Shown here piece after piece: positions 32,395 through 42,900 of a stretch of 64,000 nt of DNA. Position 1 is the first letter of the stretch. The number at the start of each line of letters is the position of its first letter. The stretch lies in NCBI GenBank assembly GCA_039972875.1, contig JBDWMA010000006.1, positions 124,001-188,000 of the forward strand, written 5' to 3'. The notes below the pieces were generated by a model, which saw only the letters and a list, made by a program, of their open reading frames with translations, was not told where the DNA came from and ran no database searches. The stretch is from Pseudoruegeria sp039972875. Lineage in GTDB: Bacteria; Pseudomonadota; Alphaproteobacteria; Rhodobacterales; Rhodobacteraceae. Made by a program: the position numbers and the translations under genes.

Positions 32395-34617
32395 ATGGCA
32401 GATAAAGACACCGCTAACATATTGTATACCATTGTAGACGAAGCGCCCCAGCTGGCAAGCGCCTCATTGCTACCAATCATTCGCAGTTTTGCGGATGCCG
32501 CTGGCATCACGGTTGGCACCAAGGATATTTCGGTTGCAGGGCGTGTGCTGTCCACATTTCCGGAGTACCTTAACGAAGATCAACGCATCTCTGATGATCT
32601 GGCCGAACTGGGGCAATTGGTCAAAACGGCAGACGCAAATGTCATTAAGTTGCCAAATATCTCTGCTTCTGTTCCTCAGTTGACGGCTGCGATTGCAGAA
32701 TTACAGGACAAAGGCTTTGCTGTTCCTGACTATCCGGAAGATCCGTCAACAGACAAAGAAAAAGATGTCCGCGCCCGGTATGATGCCATTAAGGGCTCTG
32801 CTGTGAATCCGGTTCTGCGTGAAGGCAACTCTGATCGCCGTTCTGCACGTGCCGTTAAGAACTTTGCGCAAAAGAACCCACATTCTATGGGGGTCTGGTC
32901 TGCTGACAGCAAAACCAAAGTCTCTTCAATGCCTGGCAATGATTTCTATGCGAATGAAAAAGCTGCAACCATCACAGCTGCGCAGGCTGGGAATGCAAAG
33001 ATTGAATTTGTGGCCACAGATGGATCAACAACCGTTCTGAAAGACGGCTGGCCTCTCGAAGAAGGCACAGTTGCTGACGCGACCTTTATGTCCGTCAAAG
33101 CCCTGTCTGACTTTATTGCAGACGCAATCGAAGACACCAAAGCCGACGGCACAATGTTCTCGCTGCACATGAAAGCGACAATGATGAAGGTCTCTGACCC
33201 AATCATCTTTGGTTACGCGGTCAAAGCATGGCTTGCGCCAATCTTTGATAAATATGGCGATGCGTTGAACGCTGCTGGCGTGAATGTGAACTCTGGCATG
33301 GGTGACGTTCTGGATCGGATTTCAACTCTCTCGAACGCTGCCGAAATTCAGGCAGACATCGACGCTCTGACAGCAACTCGCCCGGCCATGTACATGGTTG
33401 ATAGCGACAAAGGCATCACCAACTTGCACGTTCCGTCTGACGTGATCATCGATGCCTCTATGCCCGCCGTAATCCGCGCTGGTGGCAAAGGTTGGGACGC
33501 AGCAGGCAACAAGGGCGACACTAACTGTGTGATCCCTGATAATTGCTATGCGTCGATCTATGATGAGAGCATCAACTTTTTCAAAGCCAATGGCGCGCTG
33601 GATGTGACAACCGCTGGCTCTGTTGCCAACGTTGGTTTGATGGCCCAAAAAGCCGAAGAATACGGCTCTCACCCAACCACATTCGAAGCCCCTGCCGATG
33701 GTGCGATCCGCGTTGTTCTGGCCAATGGCGACGTTCTGCACAACCATGACGTCGAAGCGGGCGACATTTGGCGTGCCTGCACCGTGAAAAAGGCCCCGAT
33801 CCTGAACTGGATCGAATTGGCGGTGGATCGTCAGCGTTTGACCGGATCTGAGTCGATTTTCTGGTTAGATGCCAACCGTGGGCATGACGCAGAACTTATC
33901 AAATATGTGACGCCTGCGCTCGAAGCAGCTGGCGTTGCCGATAAATTCCAAATCATGGCCCCACGCGAAGCAACTCGCGCGTCACTTGAGACGATTACAG
34001 CTGGGAACGATAGCATTGCCATCACAGGCAACGTTCTGCGTGACTATCTTACGGACCTGTTCCCAATCTTGGAACTGGGCACATCTGCAAAAATGCTTTC
34101 GATTGTGAAATTGATGCAAGGTGGTGGCTTGTTTGAAACTGGTGCGGGTGGTTCTGCACCGAAACACGTTCAACAACTGGTCGAAGAAAACCACCTGCGT
34201 TGGGACTCCATGGGTGAATTCTGTGCCCTCGGTGAGAGCCTGAACTTCCTTGCGGACACTCAAGGCATCGCCAAGGCTGGTGTACTAGGTGTAGCTGCCG
34301 AAGCCGCAACACAGGGTATTCTGGATGATAACCGGTCGCCGAGCCGCAAAGTTGGCCAACCAGACAACCGCGACAGCCACTATTGGTTCGCGCGCTATTG
34401 GGCCGAAGCCTTAGCAGCGCAATCAACAGACGCGGATCTGGCAGCTCATTTTGCCCCAATCGCGGCTGATCTTCGCAGCAACGAAAAGGCCATCTTGGCT
34501 GAACTCGCGACTGTACAAGGCAAAGCTGTTGATTTGGGCGGATATTTTTTAACAGACCCAACAAAAGCCGCTGCGGTCATGCGTCCAAGTGCGACACTGA
34601 ACGGTATCATCGGCTAA
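32395..34617 (+). CDS. icd: NADP-dependent isocitrate dehydrogenase, monomeric type
   Basis: Oxidises isocitrate to 2-oxoglutarate and makes NADPH; TCA cycle, cytoplasm. At 740 residues this is the large monomeric form (IDH-II), unrelated in length to the 400-residue dimer. Recognisable stretches include NPVLREGNSDRRSA and KNPHSMGVWS near 130-165 and FWLDANRGHDAELI in the second half. The frame is open 42 codons further up, but homology starts at the ATG at 32395, which has AAAGG upstream. It ends in a clear terminator. Confidence 0.95.
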   Translation: MADKDTANILYTIVDEAPQLASASLLPIIRSFADAAGITVGTKDISVAGRVLSTFPEYLNEDQRISDDLAELGQLVKTADANVIKLPNISASVPQLTAAIAELQDKGFAVPDYPEDPSTDKEKDVRARYDAIKGSAVNPVLREGNSDRRSARAVKNFAQKNPHSMGVWSADSKTKVSSMPGNDFYANEKAATITAAQAGNAKIEFVATDGSTTVLKDGWPLEEGTVADATFMSVKALSDFIADAIEDTKADGTMFSLHMKATMMKVSDPIIFGYAVKAWLAPIFDKYGDALNAAGVNVNSGMGDVLDRISTLSNAAEIQADIDALTATRPAMYMVDSDKGITNLHVPSDVIIDASMPAVIRAGGKGWDAAGNKGDTNCVIPDNCYASIYDESINFFKANGALDVTTAGSVANVGLMAQKAEEYGSHPTTFEAPADGAIRVVLANGDVLHNHDVEAGDIWRACTVKKAPILNWIELAVDRQRLTGSESIFWLDANRGHDAELIKYVTPALEAAGVADKFQIMAPREATRASLETITAGNDSIAITGNVLRDYLTDLFPILELGTSAKMLSIVKLMQGGGLFETGAGGSAPKHVQQLVEENHLRWDSMGEFCALGESLNFLADTQGIAKAGVLGVAAEAATQGILDDNRSPSRKVGQPDNRDSHYWFARYWAEALAAQSTDADLAAHFAPIAADLRSNEKAILAELATVQGKAVDLGGYFLTDPTKAAAVMRPSATLNGIIG

Positions 34618-34640
34618 ATGGACTGATACAAAGCTATAGA

Positions 34641-34668
34641 AACGCCCGGACATGCTCCGGGCGTTTTT
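34641..34668 (+). terminator. Intrinsic terminator of the IDH gene
   Basis: AACGCCCGGA (34641-34650) pairs perfectly with TCCGGGCGTT (34656-34665) around a 5-base loop and runs into five T; 23 bases beyond the stop. Confidence 0.9.
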
Positions 34669-34682
34669 GTTTGGGCTGCTCC

Positions 34683-35180
34683 TTAGGAATTTTGCAACTC
34701 TTCCAGAAGTGTGGCAAGCAGATCCATACCCGATCCCCAACCTTTGTTTAGGCCTTCCATAGCGGCCTTAAACGTCTCTAATTCAGCGATTGTTGCCTCA
34801 TGAGGTACCCATTGCAATGTCACCTTGGTTTGATCACCGCTGTCCTCAAAGATGACGGTTGTCAGCAGAACCCGAGGCCAATTTTCCATCATCGGGTTGG
34901 TAATGATGTTGAATTTGGCATCCGCCATGGAATGATGCCAGACGAGTTTAACCTCTGGGATTACCTCTTTGAAATCCATTCTCTCAAAGCTAGATTTACC
35001 ACCCCATGCCATTTCATTGTGCCATGAGCCTCCCGGCGTAACGTCCAGTTTGTGGATTGTTGTATCGACTCCAGGACCATACCATTTCGCCAAAAGCTCA
35101 GCCTCGGTCCATGTACGCCATACAAGTGCGCGTGGAGCGTCAAAAATTCGTTCAAATTCGTAAACAGGTAATTTCGCCAT
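34683..35180 (-). CDS. SRPBCC (AHSA1-like) domain protein
   Basis: A 165-residue single-domain protein of the START/Bet v1 fold, AHSA1 branch. FERIFDAPRALVWRTWTEAELLAKWYGP at the N-terminus is the family signature, split here only for description. Such domains bind small hydrophobic ligands or modulate partner proteins. It follows an ArsR-type regulator by 10 bases, a pairing common in bacteria, so the regulator probably controls it. Ligand unknown. Confidence 0.9.
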   Translation of the reverse strand: MAKLPVYEFERIFDAPRALVWRTWTEAELLAKWYGPGVDTTIHKLDVTPGGSWHNEMAWGGKSSFERMDFKEVIPEVKLVWHHSMADAKFNIITNPMMENWPRVLLTTVIFEDSGDQTKVTLQWVPHEATIAELETFKAAMEGLNKGWGSGMDLLATLLEELQNS

Positions 35181-35190
35181 CTCTACTTTC

Positions 35191-35541
35191 CTATTCGTTC
35201 TTTAGGTCATTCAAAACGTCGTCCAATTGATCAAAGCTGCTTGTCCAGAACCTTTGAAACTCCACCAAATAGTTGACCGCTTCTTTCATTGGCACCGCTT
35301 TTAGACGGGCGGGCCTACGTTGTTTATCAATTGCGCGTTCGACCAATCCTGCGCGTTCAAGCACCTTGAGGTGTTTGGATACGGCAGGCTGGCTGATCTC
35401 AAAGGGCTGCGCGATGTCATTGACGGAGGCCTCCCCCTTTGCCAATCGACTAAGAATTGCGCGCCGGGTTGGATCCGCCAACGCAGAAAAAACAGCATCA
35501 AGGTTCGGATTATCTATATAACCAATTTGTTCCATAACCAT
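35191..35541 (-). CDS. ArsR family winged-helix repressor
   Basis: About 116 residues with the ArsR fold: DAVFSALADPTRRAILSRL, then the recognition helix region around FEISQPAVSKHLKVLERAGLV. No ArsR-type ELCVCDL metal motif or paired cysteines are seen, so it is probably not a metal sensor but a member of the SdpR-like group that accompanies SRPBCC proteins. The frame is open back to 35595; ATG at 35541 or 35535 is preferred by homology, although neither has a clear ribosome site. An inverted repeat overlaps the start. Confidence 0.88.
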   Translation of the reverse strand: MVMEQIGYIDNPNLDAVFSALADPTRRAILSRLAKGEASVNDIAQPFEISQPAVSKHLKVLERAGLVERAIDKQRRPARLKAVPMKEAVNYLVEFQRFWTSSFDQLDDVLNDLKNE

Positions 35542-35549
35542 ATAGTTAT
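35534..35549 (-). promoter_or_regulatory. Likely autoregulatory operator of the ArsR gene
   Basis: ATAAC (35534-35538) and GTTAT (35545-35549) form a 16-bp imperfect palindrome covering the start codon region. Such AT-rich dyads are typical ArsR-family operators, and binding here would shut off the regulator and the SRPBCC gene together. Confidence 0.5.
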
Positions 35550-35615
35550 ATGATTCGTTTTCTGTGTCAAGCTGGCCTACTCTGATACATGCCAATTAGC
35601 ACAGGGTTCATAATC

Positions 35616-35644
35616 AAAAAGGGAACGCAGTATCCTGCGTCCCC
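35616..35644 (-). terminator. Intrinsic terminator of katG
   Basis: On the minus strand GGGGACGCAG and CTGCGTTCCC form a 10-bp stem (one G-U pair) with a GATA loop, followed by five T; 38 bases beyond the katG stop. Confidence 0.88.
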
Positions 35645-35682
35645 TATCGTAACCCTAATATTCGTATGTCTCGTAGTCGCTA

Positions 35683-37875
35683 TCAGGACAGATCAAACCG
35701 ATCTGCATTCATAACTTTGGTCCATGCAGACACGAAGTCACGAACAAAATCTGCCCCGGCATCTGCTCCTGCATAGACTTCAGATAAGGCCCGTAGTTGC
35801 GAGTTGGAACCAAAGACCAGATCAACGCGAGTCCCTGTCCATTTCACTTCTCCGCTTGACCGATCACGCCCTTCATAGACACCGTCGGTGGCGGATGGTT
35901 TCCACTCCGTGCTCATATCCATTAAATTGACAAAAAAGTCTGTACTCAGAGTATCAGCTTTATCGGTAAAGACACCATGTGCCGCGTCGCCATGGTTTCC
36001 ACCAAGGACTCGCAACCCACCAATCAAGACGGTCATTTCCGGTGCTGTCAGAGTTAAGAGTTGTGCCTTATCCACCAGATGCGCCTCTGGTGACAAAGAG
36101 GACACCTTTTGCTGATAATTGCGGAAACCATCAACAATAGGCTCTAATAGCTCAAAACTTTCAACATCCGTTTGAGCCTGATTTGCATCGCCTCGACCAA
36201 GTGCAAAAGGAACGTCAATTGGGTAACCAGCATTGGCTGCGGCTTTCTCAATCGCAACATTACCGGCCAATACTATGACATCCGACAAAGACACCGAATT
36301 TCCACCGGCATTAAACGCTGATTGAATGGCCTCAAGCTGTGCCAAAACAGGAGCCAGCGCCTCTGGCTCATTCGCAGCCCAGTCTTTTTGAGGCGCAAGA
36401 CGGATCCGCGCACCATTGGCCCCACCGCGTTTGTCAGAACCACGATAGGTCGACGCTGCAGCCCATGCGGTTTTCACCAATTGCGAAACAGACAAGTCAG
36501 ACGATGCGATTTTTGCTTTCAAATCGGAAATATCTTGAACAGACAATTCGCTGTTTCCGGCTGGAACCGGGTCTTGCCAAACCAACTCTTCTGTTGGAAC
36601 TTCCTCCCCCAGATAGCGGGCGGTTGGTCCCATATCCCTGTGCGTTAGTTTAAACCAAGCGCGTGCAAATGCCTCTGCCAACTCCTCGGGGTTCTCATGG
36701 AACCGCTTAGAGATTGGCCCATAGATCGGATCCATGCGAAGAGCCATGTCGGCCGTGGTCATCATAGTTGGAACTTTGCGGGAAGAATCATGCGCGGCAG
36801 GCGCTTTGTCGTCCTCGCTCACGCCCACAGGTTCCCAAATCCAAGCGCCGGAGGGGCTTTTGGTTAGATTCCAATCATAGCCAAACAAAAGATCAAAAAA
36901 GCCGTTGTCCCATTGAGTGGGGTTTGCCGTCCATGCGCCCTCAACACCCGAAGTTGTGGTGTCATCCCCGGACCCGCTACCAAAGCTGTTGATCCAACCA
37001 AGACCCATATTTTCGATCGGAGCAGCCTCTGGCTCTGGGCCAACCAACTCCGGGTCACCCGCGCCGTGGGCCTTGCCGAACGTATGACCACCCGCGACCA
37101 AAGCCACGGTTTCTTCGTCATTCATTCCCATGCGGCCGAATGTATCACGGATATCCCGCCCTGATGCGATGGCGTTGGGCTCCCCATCAGGTCCTTCGGG
37201 GTTCACATAGATCAAACCCATTTGAACAGCAGCCAAGGGGTTTTCTAAATCGCGTTCGCCAGAATAACGGCTATTGAGACCACCGCTCTCCTCAAGCCAT
37301 ATGGCCTCTCCGCCCCAGTATACATCCTCTTCGGGCTCCCAAACATCTGCACGTCCGCCGCCAAATCCAAAAGTCCGTCCCCCCATTGATTCAATCGCAC
37401 AATTGCCAGCCAAAATCATCAAGTCAGCCCAGGACAGGCTATTGCCGTATTTCTGTTTAACCGGCCAAAGTAGGCGGCGGGCTTTATCCAAATTCCCATT
37501 GTCCGGCCATGAGTTCAACGGCGCAAAACGCTGTTGTCCTGCGCCTGCACCACCACGACCATCCAAAGTCCGGTAAGTTCCTGCGCTATGCCATGCCATC
37601 CGGATAAAGAAAGGTCCATAATGGCCATAATCTGCGGGCCACCAATCTTGGCTATCTGTCATAAGCGCATAAAGGTCCTGTTTTACAGCCTTTAGATCGA
37701 GCGCCTTGAATGCCTCGCCGTAGTCGAAATCCGCTGACATAGGGTCTGAAAGCGTAGAGTTTTGATGCAGGATGCGGAGATTTAATTGGTTCGGCCACCA
37801 ATCCGCATTTGATTTACCGCCCTGCGCCGTTGGCGAATGCATTACTGGGCATTTTCCTACACCGTTACCGTCCAT
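35683..37875 (-). CDS. katG: Catalase-peroxidase
   Basis: A 730-residue bifunctional heme enzyme that destroys hydrogen peroxide. The N-terminal MDGNGVGKCPVMH, the distal-site motif RMAWHSAGTYR (Arg, Trp, His) and the proximal ETVALVAGGHTFGKAHG motif are all present, as is the inactive C-terminal duplicate domain. Of two close ATGs, 37875 is preferred because AGGAG lies six bases before it; the ATG at 37881 touches that site. It is divergent from oxyR, the usual arrangement for peroxide induction. Confidence 0.97.
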   Translation of the reverse strand: MDGNGVGKCPVMHSPTAQGGKSNADWWPNQLNLRILHQNSTLSDPMSADFDYGEAFKALDLKAVKQDLYALMTDSQDWWPADYGHYGPFFIRMAWHSAGTYRTLDGRGGAGAGQQRFAPLNSWPDNGNLDKARRLLWPVKQKYGNSLSWADLMILAGNCAIESMGGRTFGFGGGRADVWEPEEDVYWGGEAIWLEESGGLNSRYSGERDLENPLAAVQMGLIYVNPEGPDGEPNAIASGRDIRDTFGRMGMNDEETVALVAGGHTFGKAHGAGDPELVGPEPEAAPIENMGLGWINSFGSGSGDDTTTSGVEGAWTANPTQWDNGFFDLLFGYDWNLTKSPSGAWIWEPVGVSEDDKAPAAHDSSRKVPTMMTTADMALRMDPIYGPISKRFHENPEELAEAFARAWFKLTHRDMGPTARYLGEEVPTEELVWQDPVPAGNSELSVQDISDLKAKIASSDLSVSQLVKTAWAAASTYRGSDKRGGANGARIRLAPQKDWAANEPEALAPVLAQLEAIQSAFNAGGNSVSLSDVIVLAGNVAIEKAAANAGYPIDVPFALGRGDANQAQTDVESFELLEPIVDGFRNYQQKVSSLSPEAHLVDKAQLLTLTAPEMTVLIGGLRVLGGNHGDAAHGVFTDKADTLSTDFFVNLMDMSTEWKPSATDGVYEGRDRSSGEVKWTGTRVDLVFGSNSQLRALSEVYAGADAGADFVRDFVSAWTKVMNADRFDLS

Positions 37876-38012
37876 TTTCATCTCCTCTCGGGTCTAACTT
37901 TTACTTTCAGCGGCCATCCGCGTCCAAGTCTGCCTTGATTACCCTAACAAGCTAACAAAGGTTTTCGATAGGAAGAAGTTGTCTTTTCTGATTGGATTGA
38001 TAAAAAAAACTT

Positions 38013-38900
38013 ATGAATAATTTGACCCTTAAACAACTGAGATATTTCGAGGCTTTGGCCAAGCACGCCCATTTTGGGCGGGCCGCTGAAGCAAGCGCTA
38101 TTACCCAACCTGCCTTATCGATGCAAATCAGAGAGCTAGAAGAAACACTGGGTAGCACCCTATTTGAGCGTGGCGCTCGAAAAGTTCGCCTGACATCGTT
38201 TGGCGAAACTTTCGCCCATCAAGCGCGCAATATTCTACGCTCCGTCGAAGAGCTTGAGGATCTTGCACGGGCTGCACGTGATCGCCTAGCAGGTCGGTTA
38301 CGAATCGGAATCATTCCAACAATTGCGCCATATTTGCTGCCACAGATCATTCATGCGCTGTCCGTTCATTTCCCGGATATTGACCTCAGGATCCGAGAGA
38401 CTCAAACAGAGGTCCTCCTTCGGGAATTGTCTGAGGGTCGACTTGATTCAGCCATTCTGGCTTTGCCAGTGTCTGAACCCGCCTTTACCGAAGTCCCGCT
38501 ATTTTCTGAGGCTTTTGTTCTTGTCCGCCATGAGTCCGAAGTCAATGAACCTGTGCCGCCCCCTGAACTCCTGACGGAAATGCAGCTGTTATTGCTGGAG
38601 GAAGGGCACTGTTTTCGCGACCAAGCTTTATCCTTTTGCACCACGCAACCTGCGTTGGCGCGGGATGGGCTGGATGCGAGCTCGTTGGCCACCCTTGTAC
38701 AAATGGTGGGTGCGGGTATTGGAATAACGTTGATTCCAGAAATGGCCATTTTGACCGAAACCAAATCTGCATCGGTTTGTATCTCGCGTTTTCAGGACCC
38801 TCAGCCCACCCGATCGATTGGGATGATTTGGCGAAAAACAAATCCACTGGCGCAACAATTGAACCAGATTGCAGATGTCGTAAAAAATACCGCAAAATAG
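38013..38900 (+). CDS. oxyR: Hydrogen-peroxide sensor, LysR-type
   Basis: A 295-residue LysR-family regulator. The N-terminal helix-turn-helix (HFGRAAEASAITQPALSMQI) is followed by a sensor domain holding the OxyR cysteines Cys200 and Cys209 in EEGHCFRDQALSFC, matching the redox pair that forms a disulfide on peroxide. It stands divergent from katG across 137 bases, where its operator should lie. A GATAG half-site (near 37970) is visible, but no full four-part OxyR box was found. Confidence 0.94.
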   Translation: MNNLTLKQLRYFEALAKHAHFGRAAEASAITQPALSMQIRELEETLGSTLFERGARKVRLTSFGETFAHQARNILRSVEELEDLARAARDRLAGRLRIGIIPTIAPYLLPQIIHALSVHFPDIDLRIRETQTEVLLRELSEGRLDSAILALPVSEPAFTEVPLFSEAFVLVRHESEVNEPVPPPELLTEMQLLLLEEGHCFRDQALSFCTTQPALARDGLDASSLATLVQMVGAGIGITLIPEMAILTETKSASVCISRFQDPQPTRSIGMIWRKTNPLAQQLNQIADVVKNTAK

Positions 38901-38960
38901 AGCCTATCTCAGCCGTATAAGCCAATTCAACGAGATCTATTTACAGGTCATACAGATAAA

Positions 38961-39818
38961 TCAGAGCCCGTTGATCGGCACTTTCAGCATCGGGTTGCCA
39001 TCCTCATCCGTTGGAACCTCTCCTGCCCGCATATTCACTTGAAGAGAGGGGATGATCAGTTTGGGCATCGCCAATTGTGCATCCCGATCCGTGCGAAACT
39101 TAATAAATTCTTCGCGTGTTTTACCACCACCGACGTGGATATTATGGGCTTTTTCGTCGGCAACCGTTGTTTCCCATTTTATGTCTCGACCATTCGGCCC
39201 GTAGTCATGACACATGAACAACCGCGTTTCATCTGGCAAGGACAACACTTTCTGGATTGAGTCATACAGATCTCCGGCGTCCCCACCCGGAAAATCCGCC
39301 CGAGCGGATCCTCCGTCGGGCATGAACAACGTATCCCCGACAAAGGCCGCGTCACCGACCACATGCACCATACAGGCAGGCGTGTGACCGGGTGTATAAA
39401 TCGCGCGCGCCTCCATGTCCCCAATCATGTAGGTGTCGCCATCCGTGAACAGAGCGTCAAACTGGCTACCGTCTCTTTGGAATTCTGTGCCTTCATTAAA
39501 GATTTTGCCAAAGGTTTCTTGAATGATAAGGATCTTTTCACCTACGCCGATTTTCCCGCCCAGTTTCTCCTGAATATAGGGTGCGGCGCTCAGGTGGTCC
39601 GCATGAACATGAGTTTCAATAATCCAATCCAGCGTTAAACCGCGTTGTTGAATTTCAGAAATGAGCTCATCCGCATGATCAGTGGTGATACGGCCTGCTG
39701 CATAATCTATATCCATCACACTGTCGATGATCGCACAATGTGCAGTCTTTGGATCTGCAACGATGTAACTGATGGTATTTGAAGCTTCATCAAAAAATGC
39801 TGAAACATTCGGTGACAT
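38961..39818 (-). CDS. MBL-fold hydrolase, persulfide dioxygenase-like
   Basis: A 285-residue metallo-beta-lactamase-fold protein. HVHADH around residues 70-75 is the metal motif, followed by YTPGHTPAC and GDTLFMPD. The pattern resembles ETHE1/Blh enzymes that oxidise glutathione persulfide to sulfite. No rhodanese domain is fused. The ATG at 39818 has AGGAGG seven bases before it; the longer frame to 39854 has no better site. A perfect ATATTC-N8-GAATAT palindrome 64-83 bases upstream fits an SqrR/BigR operator and supports a role in sulfide metabolism. Confidence 0.85.
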   Translation of the reverse strand: MSPNVSAFFDEASNTISYIVADPKTAHCAIIDSVMDIDYAAGRITTDHADELISEIQQRGLTLDWIIETHVHADHLSAAPYIQEKLGGKIGVGEKILIIQETFGKIFNEGTEFQRDGSQFDALFTDGDTYMIGDMEARAIYTPGHTPACMVHVVGDAAFVGDTLFMPDGGSARADFPGGDAGDLYDSIQKVLSLPDETRLFMCHDYGPNGRDIKWETTVADEKAHNIHVGGGKTREEFIKFRTDRDAQLAMPKLIIPSLQVNMRAGEVPTDEDGNPMLKVPINGL

Positions 39819-39881
39819 GAGATCGCCTCCTAGGCAAAGTTTCACCTGCATCAAACAGGATACTCTTGGGTTGAAGCAAAT

Positions 39882-39901
39882 ATATTCTTTTTTGTGAATA
39901 T
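39882..39901 (-). promoter_or_regulatory. SqrR/BigR-type palindrome
   Basis: ATATTC (39882-39887), eight bases, GAATAT (39896-39901): perfect 6-bp arms. SqrR of Rhodobacter is reported to bind ATTC-N8-GAAT, which is contained exactly. It lies in the promoter region of the persulfide-dioxygenase-like gene. The regulator gene itself is not in the window. Confidence 0.65.
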
Positions 39902-39944
39902 TACAATCTCATGCCCCGCATTTTCTGCACTACTGAACAAACAC

Positions 39945-39973
39945 AAAACGCCCCCACAAAGTGGAGGCGTTTC
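39945..39973 (-). terminator. Intrinsic terminator of carB
   Basis: On the minus strand AAACGCCTCCAC pairs with GTGGGGGCGTTT around a TTT loop, followed by a short T-run; 21 bases beyond the carB stop. Confidence 0.85.
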
Positions 39974-39994
39974 TTTGATTATTAATTAGTAAAT

Positions 39995-42900
39995 CTAAGC
40001 GCTCTGAAGAGCTGTAACTTCCAGTTCACCTTCTAGGTCTGCCTTGATCGCAAATGCTGCAGCATGGCTGGCAGCAGCAGTCGTAAAATAGGGGATCTTA
40101 TCGTATAAAGCGACGGCCCGAATATCGCGGCTGTCCTCAACCGCTTGCGTACCTTCAGTGGTGTTCATAACCAAATCGATATTGCCGTCTTTTAGGAGGT
40201 CAACAATATTTGGCCGACCTTCATAGACCTTATTGACCAATTCACACGCGACACCGTTGCCACGCAACCAATCGGCTGTACCGCGCGTCGCAACCACGGT
40301 GAAACCAAGTGATGTCAGTTCCTGCGCGGCCTCGATCATCATGTCGGTCTTATCCGAGTCTTTGATAGAAACAAACGCCCGCCCAGATTTTGGTAATACA
40401 GTTCCAGCCCCCAATTGCGCCTTTAAGAACGCACGGTGGAAGTTCTTGTCAGCCCCCATGACTTCGCCTGTAGAACGCATTTCTGGCCCCAAAATAGTGT
40501 CTACTCCGGGGAAACGTGCGAAAGGCAGAACAGCTTCTTTCACTGCAAAATGATCAATCAGTGGGTCAATCAAATCAAAGTCGGCCAATTTTTCACCGGC
40601 CATAATGCGGGCCGCAATTGATGCAATCGGAGACCCGACCGCTTTGGCCACAAATGGTACCGTACGCGAAGCGCGGGGATTCACTTCGATCAAATAAATG
40701 TCAGTGCCTTTGATCGCAAATTGCACGTTCATCAAACCAACAACATTTAGTGCACGCGCCAAGGCTTCGGTTTGTACTTTGACTTCTTCGATCAGTTCCA
40801 TCGACAAGGAATACGGAGGCAACGAGCACGCAGAGTCACCAGAGTGCACTCCGGCTTCTTCGATGTGTTGCATAATGCCTGAGACATGCACATCAACACC
40901 ATCACAAAGGGCATCAACGTCAAGCTCAACCGCACCCGCAAGGTAGCTGTCCAGCAAAACAGGGCTGTCACCGGACACGACAACTGCCTCATTGATGTAG
41001 CGTTCCAATTGCGCCATGTCGCGCACGATTTCCATCGCGCGACCACCCAGAACATAAGATGGCCGGATCACCAGTGGAAAACCGATTTCACCCGCAATCC
41101 GCATGGCTTCGGCGTCAGTAGAGGCCAGACCATTGTTCGGCTGCTTTAGGTTCAGCTTATTCACCAGCGCCTGAAAACGCTCTCGGTCTTCTGCAAGGTC
41201 AATCGCATCGGGGGATGTACCTAGGATTGGAATACCTTCGGCTTCAAGCGCATTGGCCAGTTTCAACGGTGTCTGTCCACCGAACTGAACAATCACCCCG
41301 TGCAACGTGCCGTTTTCCTGCTCAACCCGCAGAATTTCCATTACGTGTTCAAAAGTCAAGGGTTCAAAATACAACCGATCCGAGGTGTCATAGTCTGTAG
41401 ACACAGTCTCGGGATTGCAATTGATCATAATGGTCTCATAGCCCTGATCGGTCAGGGAATAACATGCATGACAGCAGCAATAATCAAACTCGATCCCTTG
41501 GCCGATCCGATTTGGGCCACCGCCAAGAATAACAACCTTTTTACGATCCGAAGGCCGCGCTTCGCATTCAACGTCACCCATCACCGGGGTTTCATAGGTT
41601 GAATACATATAGGGAGTTTGCGCCTCAAATTCGGCAGCACAGGTATCGATGCGTTTGAACACCGCTTTGACGCCCAAATTGACCCGTGCCCGACGCACGT
41701 TGTCCTCGGTACGACCTGTTAGAATGGCCAATCTCGCATCAGTAAACCCGAACATTTTCAACTTGCGCAGGCCGTCTTCTGTCATCGGTAGCCCATCAGC
41801 ACGGACAATAGCCTCGATGTCGATGATCTCTCGGATACGAGCCAGAAACCACGGATCAAACATAGTTGTTGCGTGAATTTCCGCGTCGGTCAAACCGTGA
41901 CGCATGGCCTGAGCAATGGTCCGCAAACGATCTGGTGTCTGTTTACTGATCGCTTTGATGACGGCTGATTTCTCTGGCGCACCTTCGATTTCGATCTCAT
42001 CAAAACCGGTCAGGTCGGATTCCATCGACGCCAGCGCTTTTTGCAAACTTTCGTGGATTGTCCGACCGATGGACATCGCCTCCCCCACAGATTTCATCGC
42101 CGTGGTCAGATAAGGCTCTGAACCAGGGAATTTCTCAAACGCGAATTTCGGGATCTTGGTGACGACGTAGTCAATGGTCGGCTCAAAAGACGCAGGGGTG
42201 ACACCGGTGATGTCGTTGTCCAGCTCATCCAACGTAAAGCCAACCGCCAGTTTCGCCGCGATTTTCGCAATAGGGAAACCCGTCGCTTTGGACGCCAGCG
42301 CGGAAGAACGTGATACCCTTGGATTCATCTCAATCACAACCATGCGGCCGTCGGCAGGGTTCACAGCCCACTGTACGTTAGAGCCGCCAGTTTCAACACC
42401 AATCTCGCGCAGAACAGCAATCGAGTGGTTCCGCATGATTTGGTATTCTTTGTCGGTCAGAGTCAGCGCCGGAGCCACGGTGATAGAGTCACCTGTATGG
42501 ACACCCATTGGGTCAACGTTTTCGATCGCACAGACGATGATGGCGTTGTCAGCGGTGTCGCGCACCACTTCCATCTCAAACTCTTTCCAACCTAAGAGGC
42601 TTTCGTCCACAAGAATCTGGTTCACCGGAGACGCATCCATACCTGTCCGGCAAAAATGGATGTAATCTTCGCGGTTATACGCAACGCCACCGCCTGTTCC
42701 ACCAAGGGTAAAGGCCGGACGGATAATTGCGGGAAGGCCGATATCCTCAAGGGACTCAAGTGCAATACGCTCGCCTTCGTTCAAGTCAGCTTTGCCGTTT
42801 GCATCTTTGGGTGCTGTCACAATCGTTGCACGCGGGTTTTCAATTCCCAAACGGTCCATGGCTTCGCGGAATAATTTCCGATCCTCAGCCATTTCGATTG

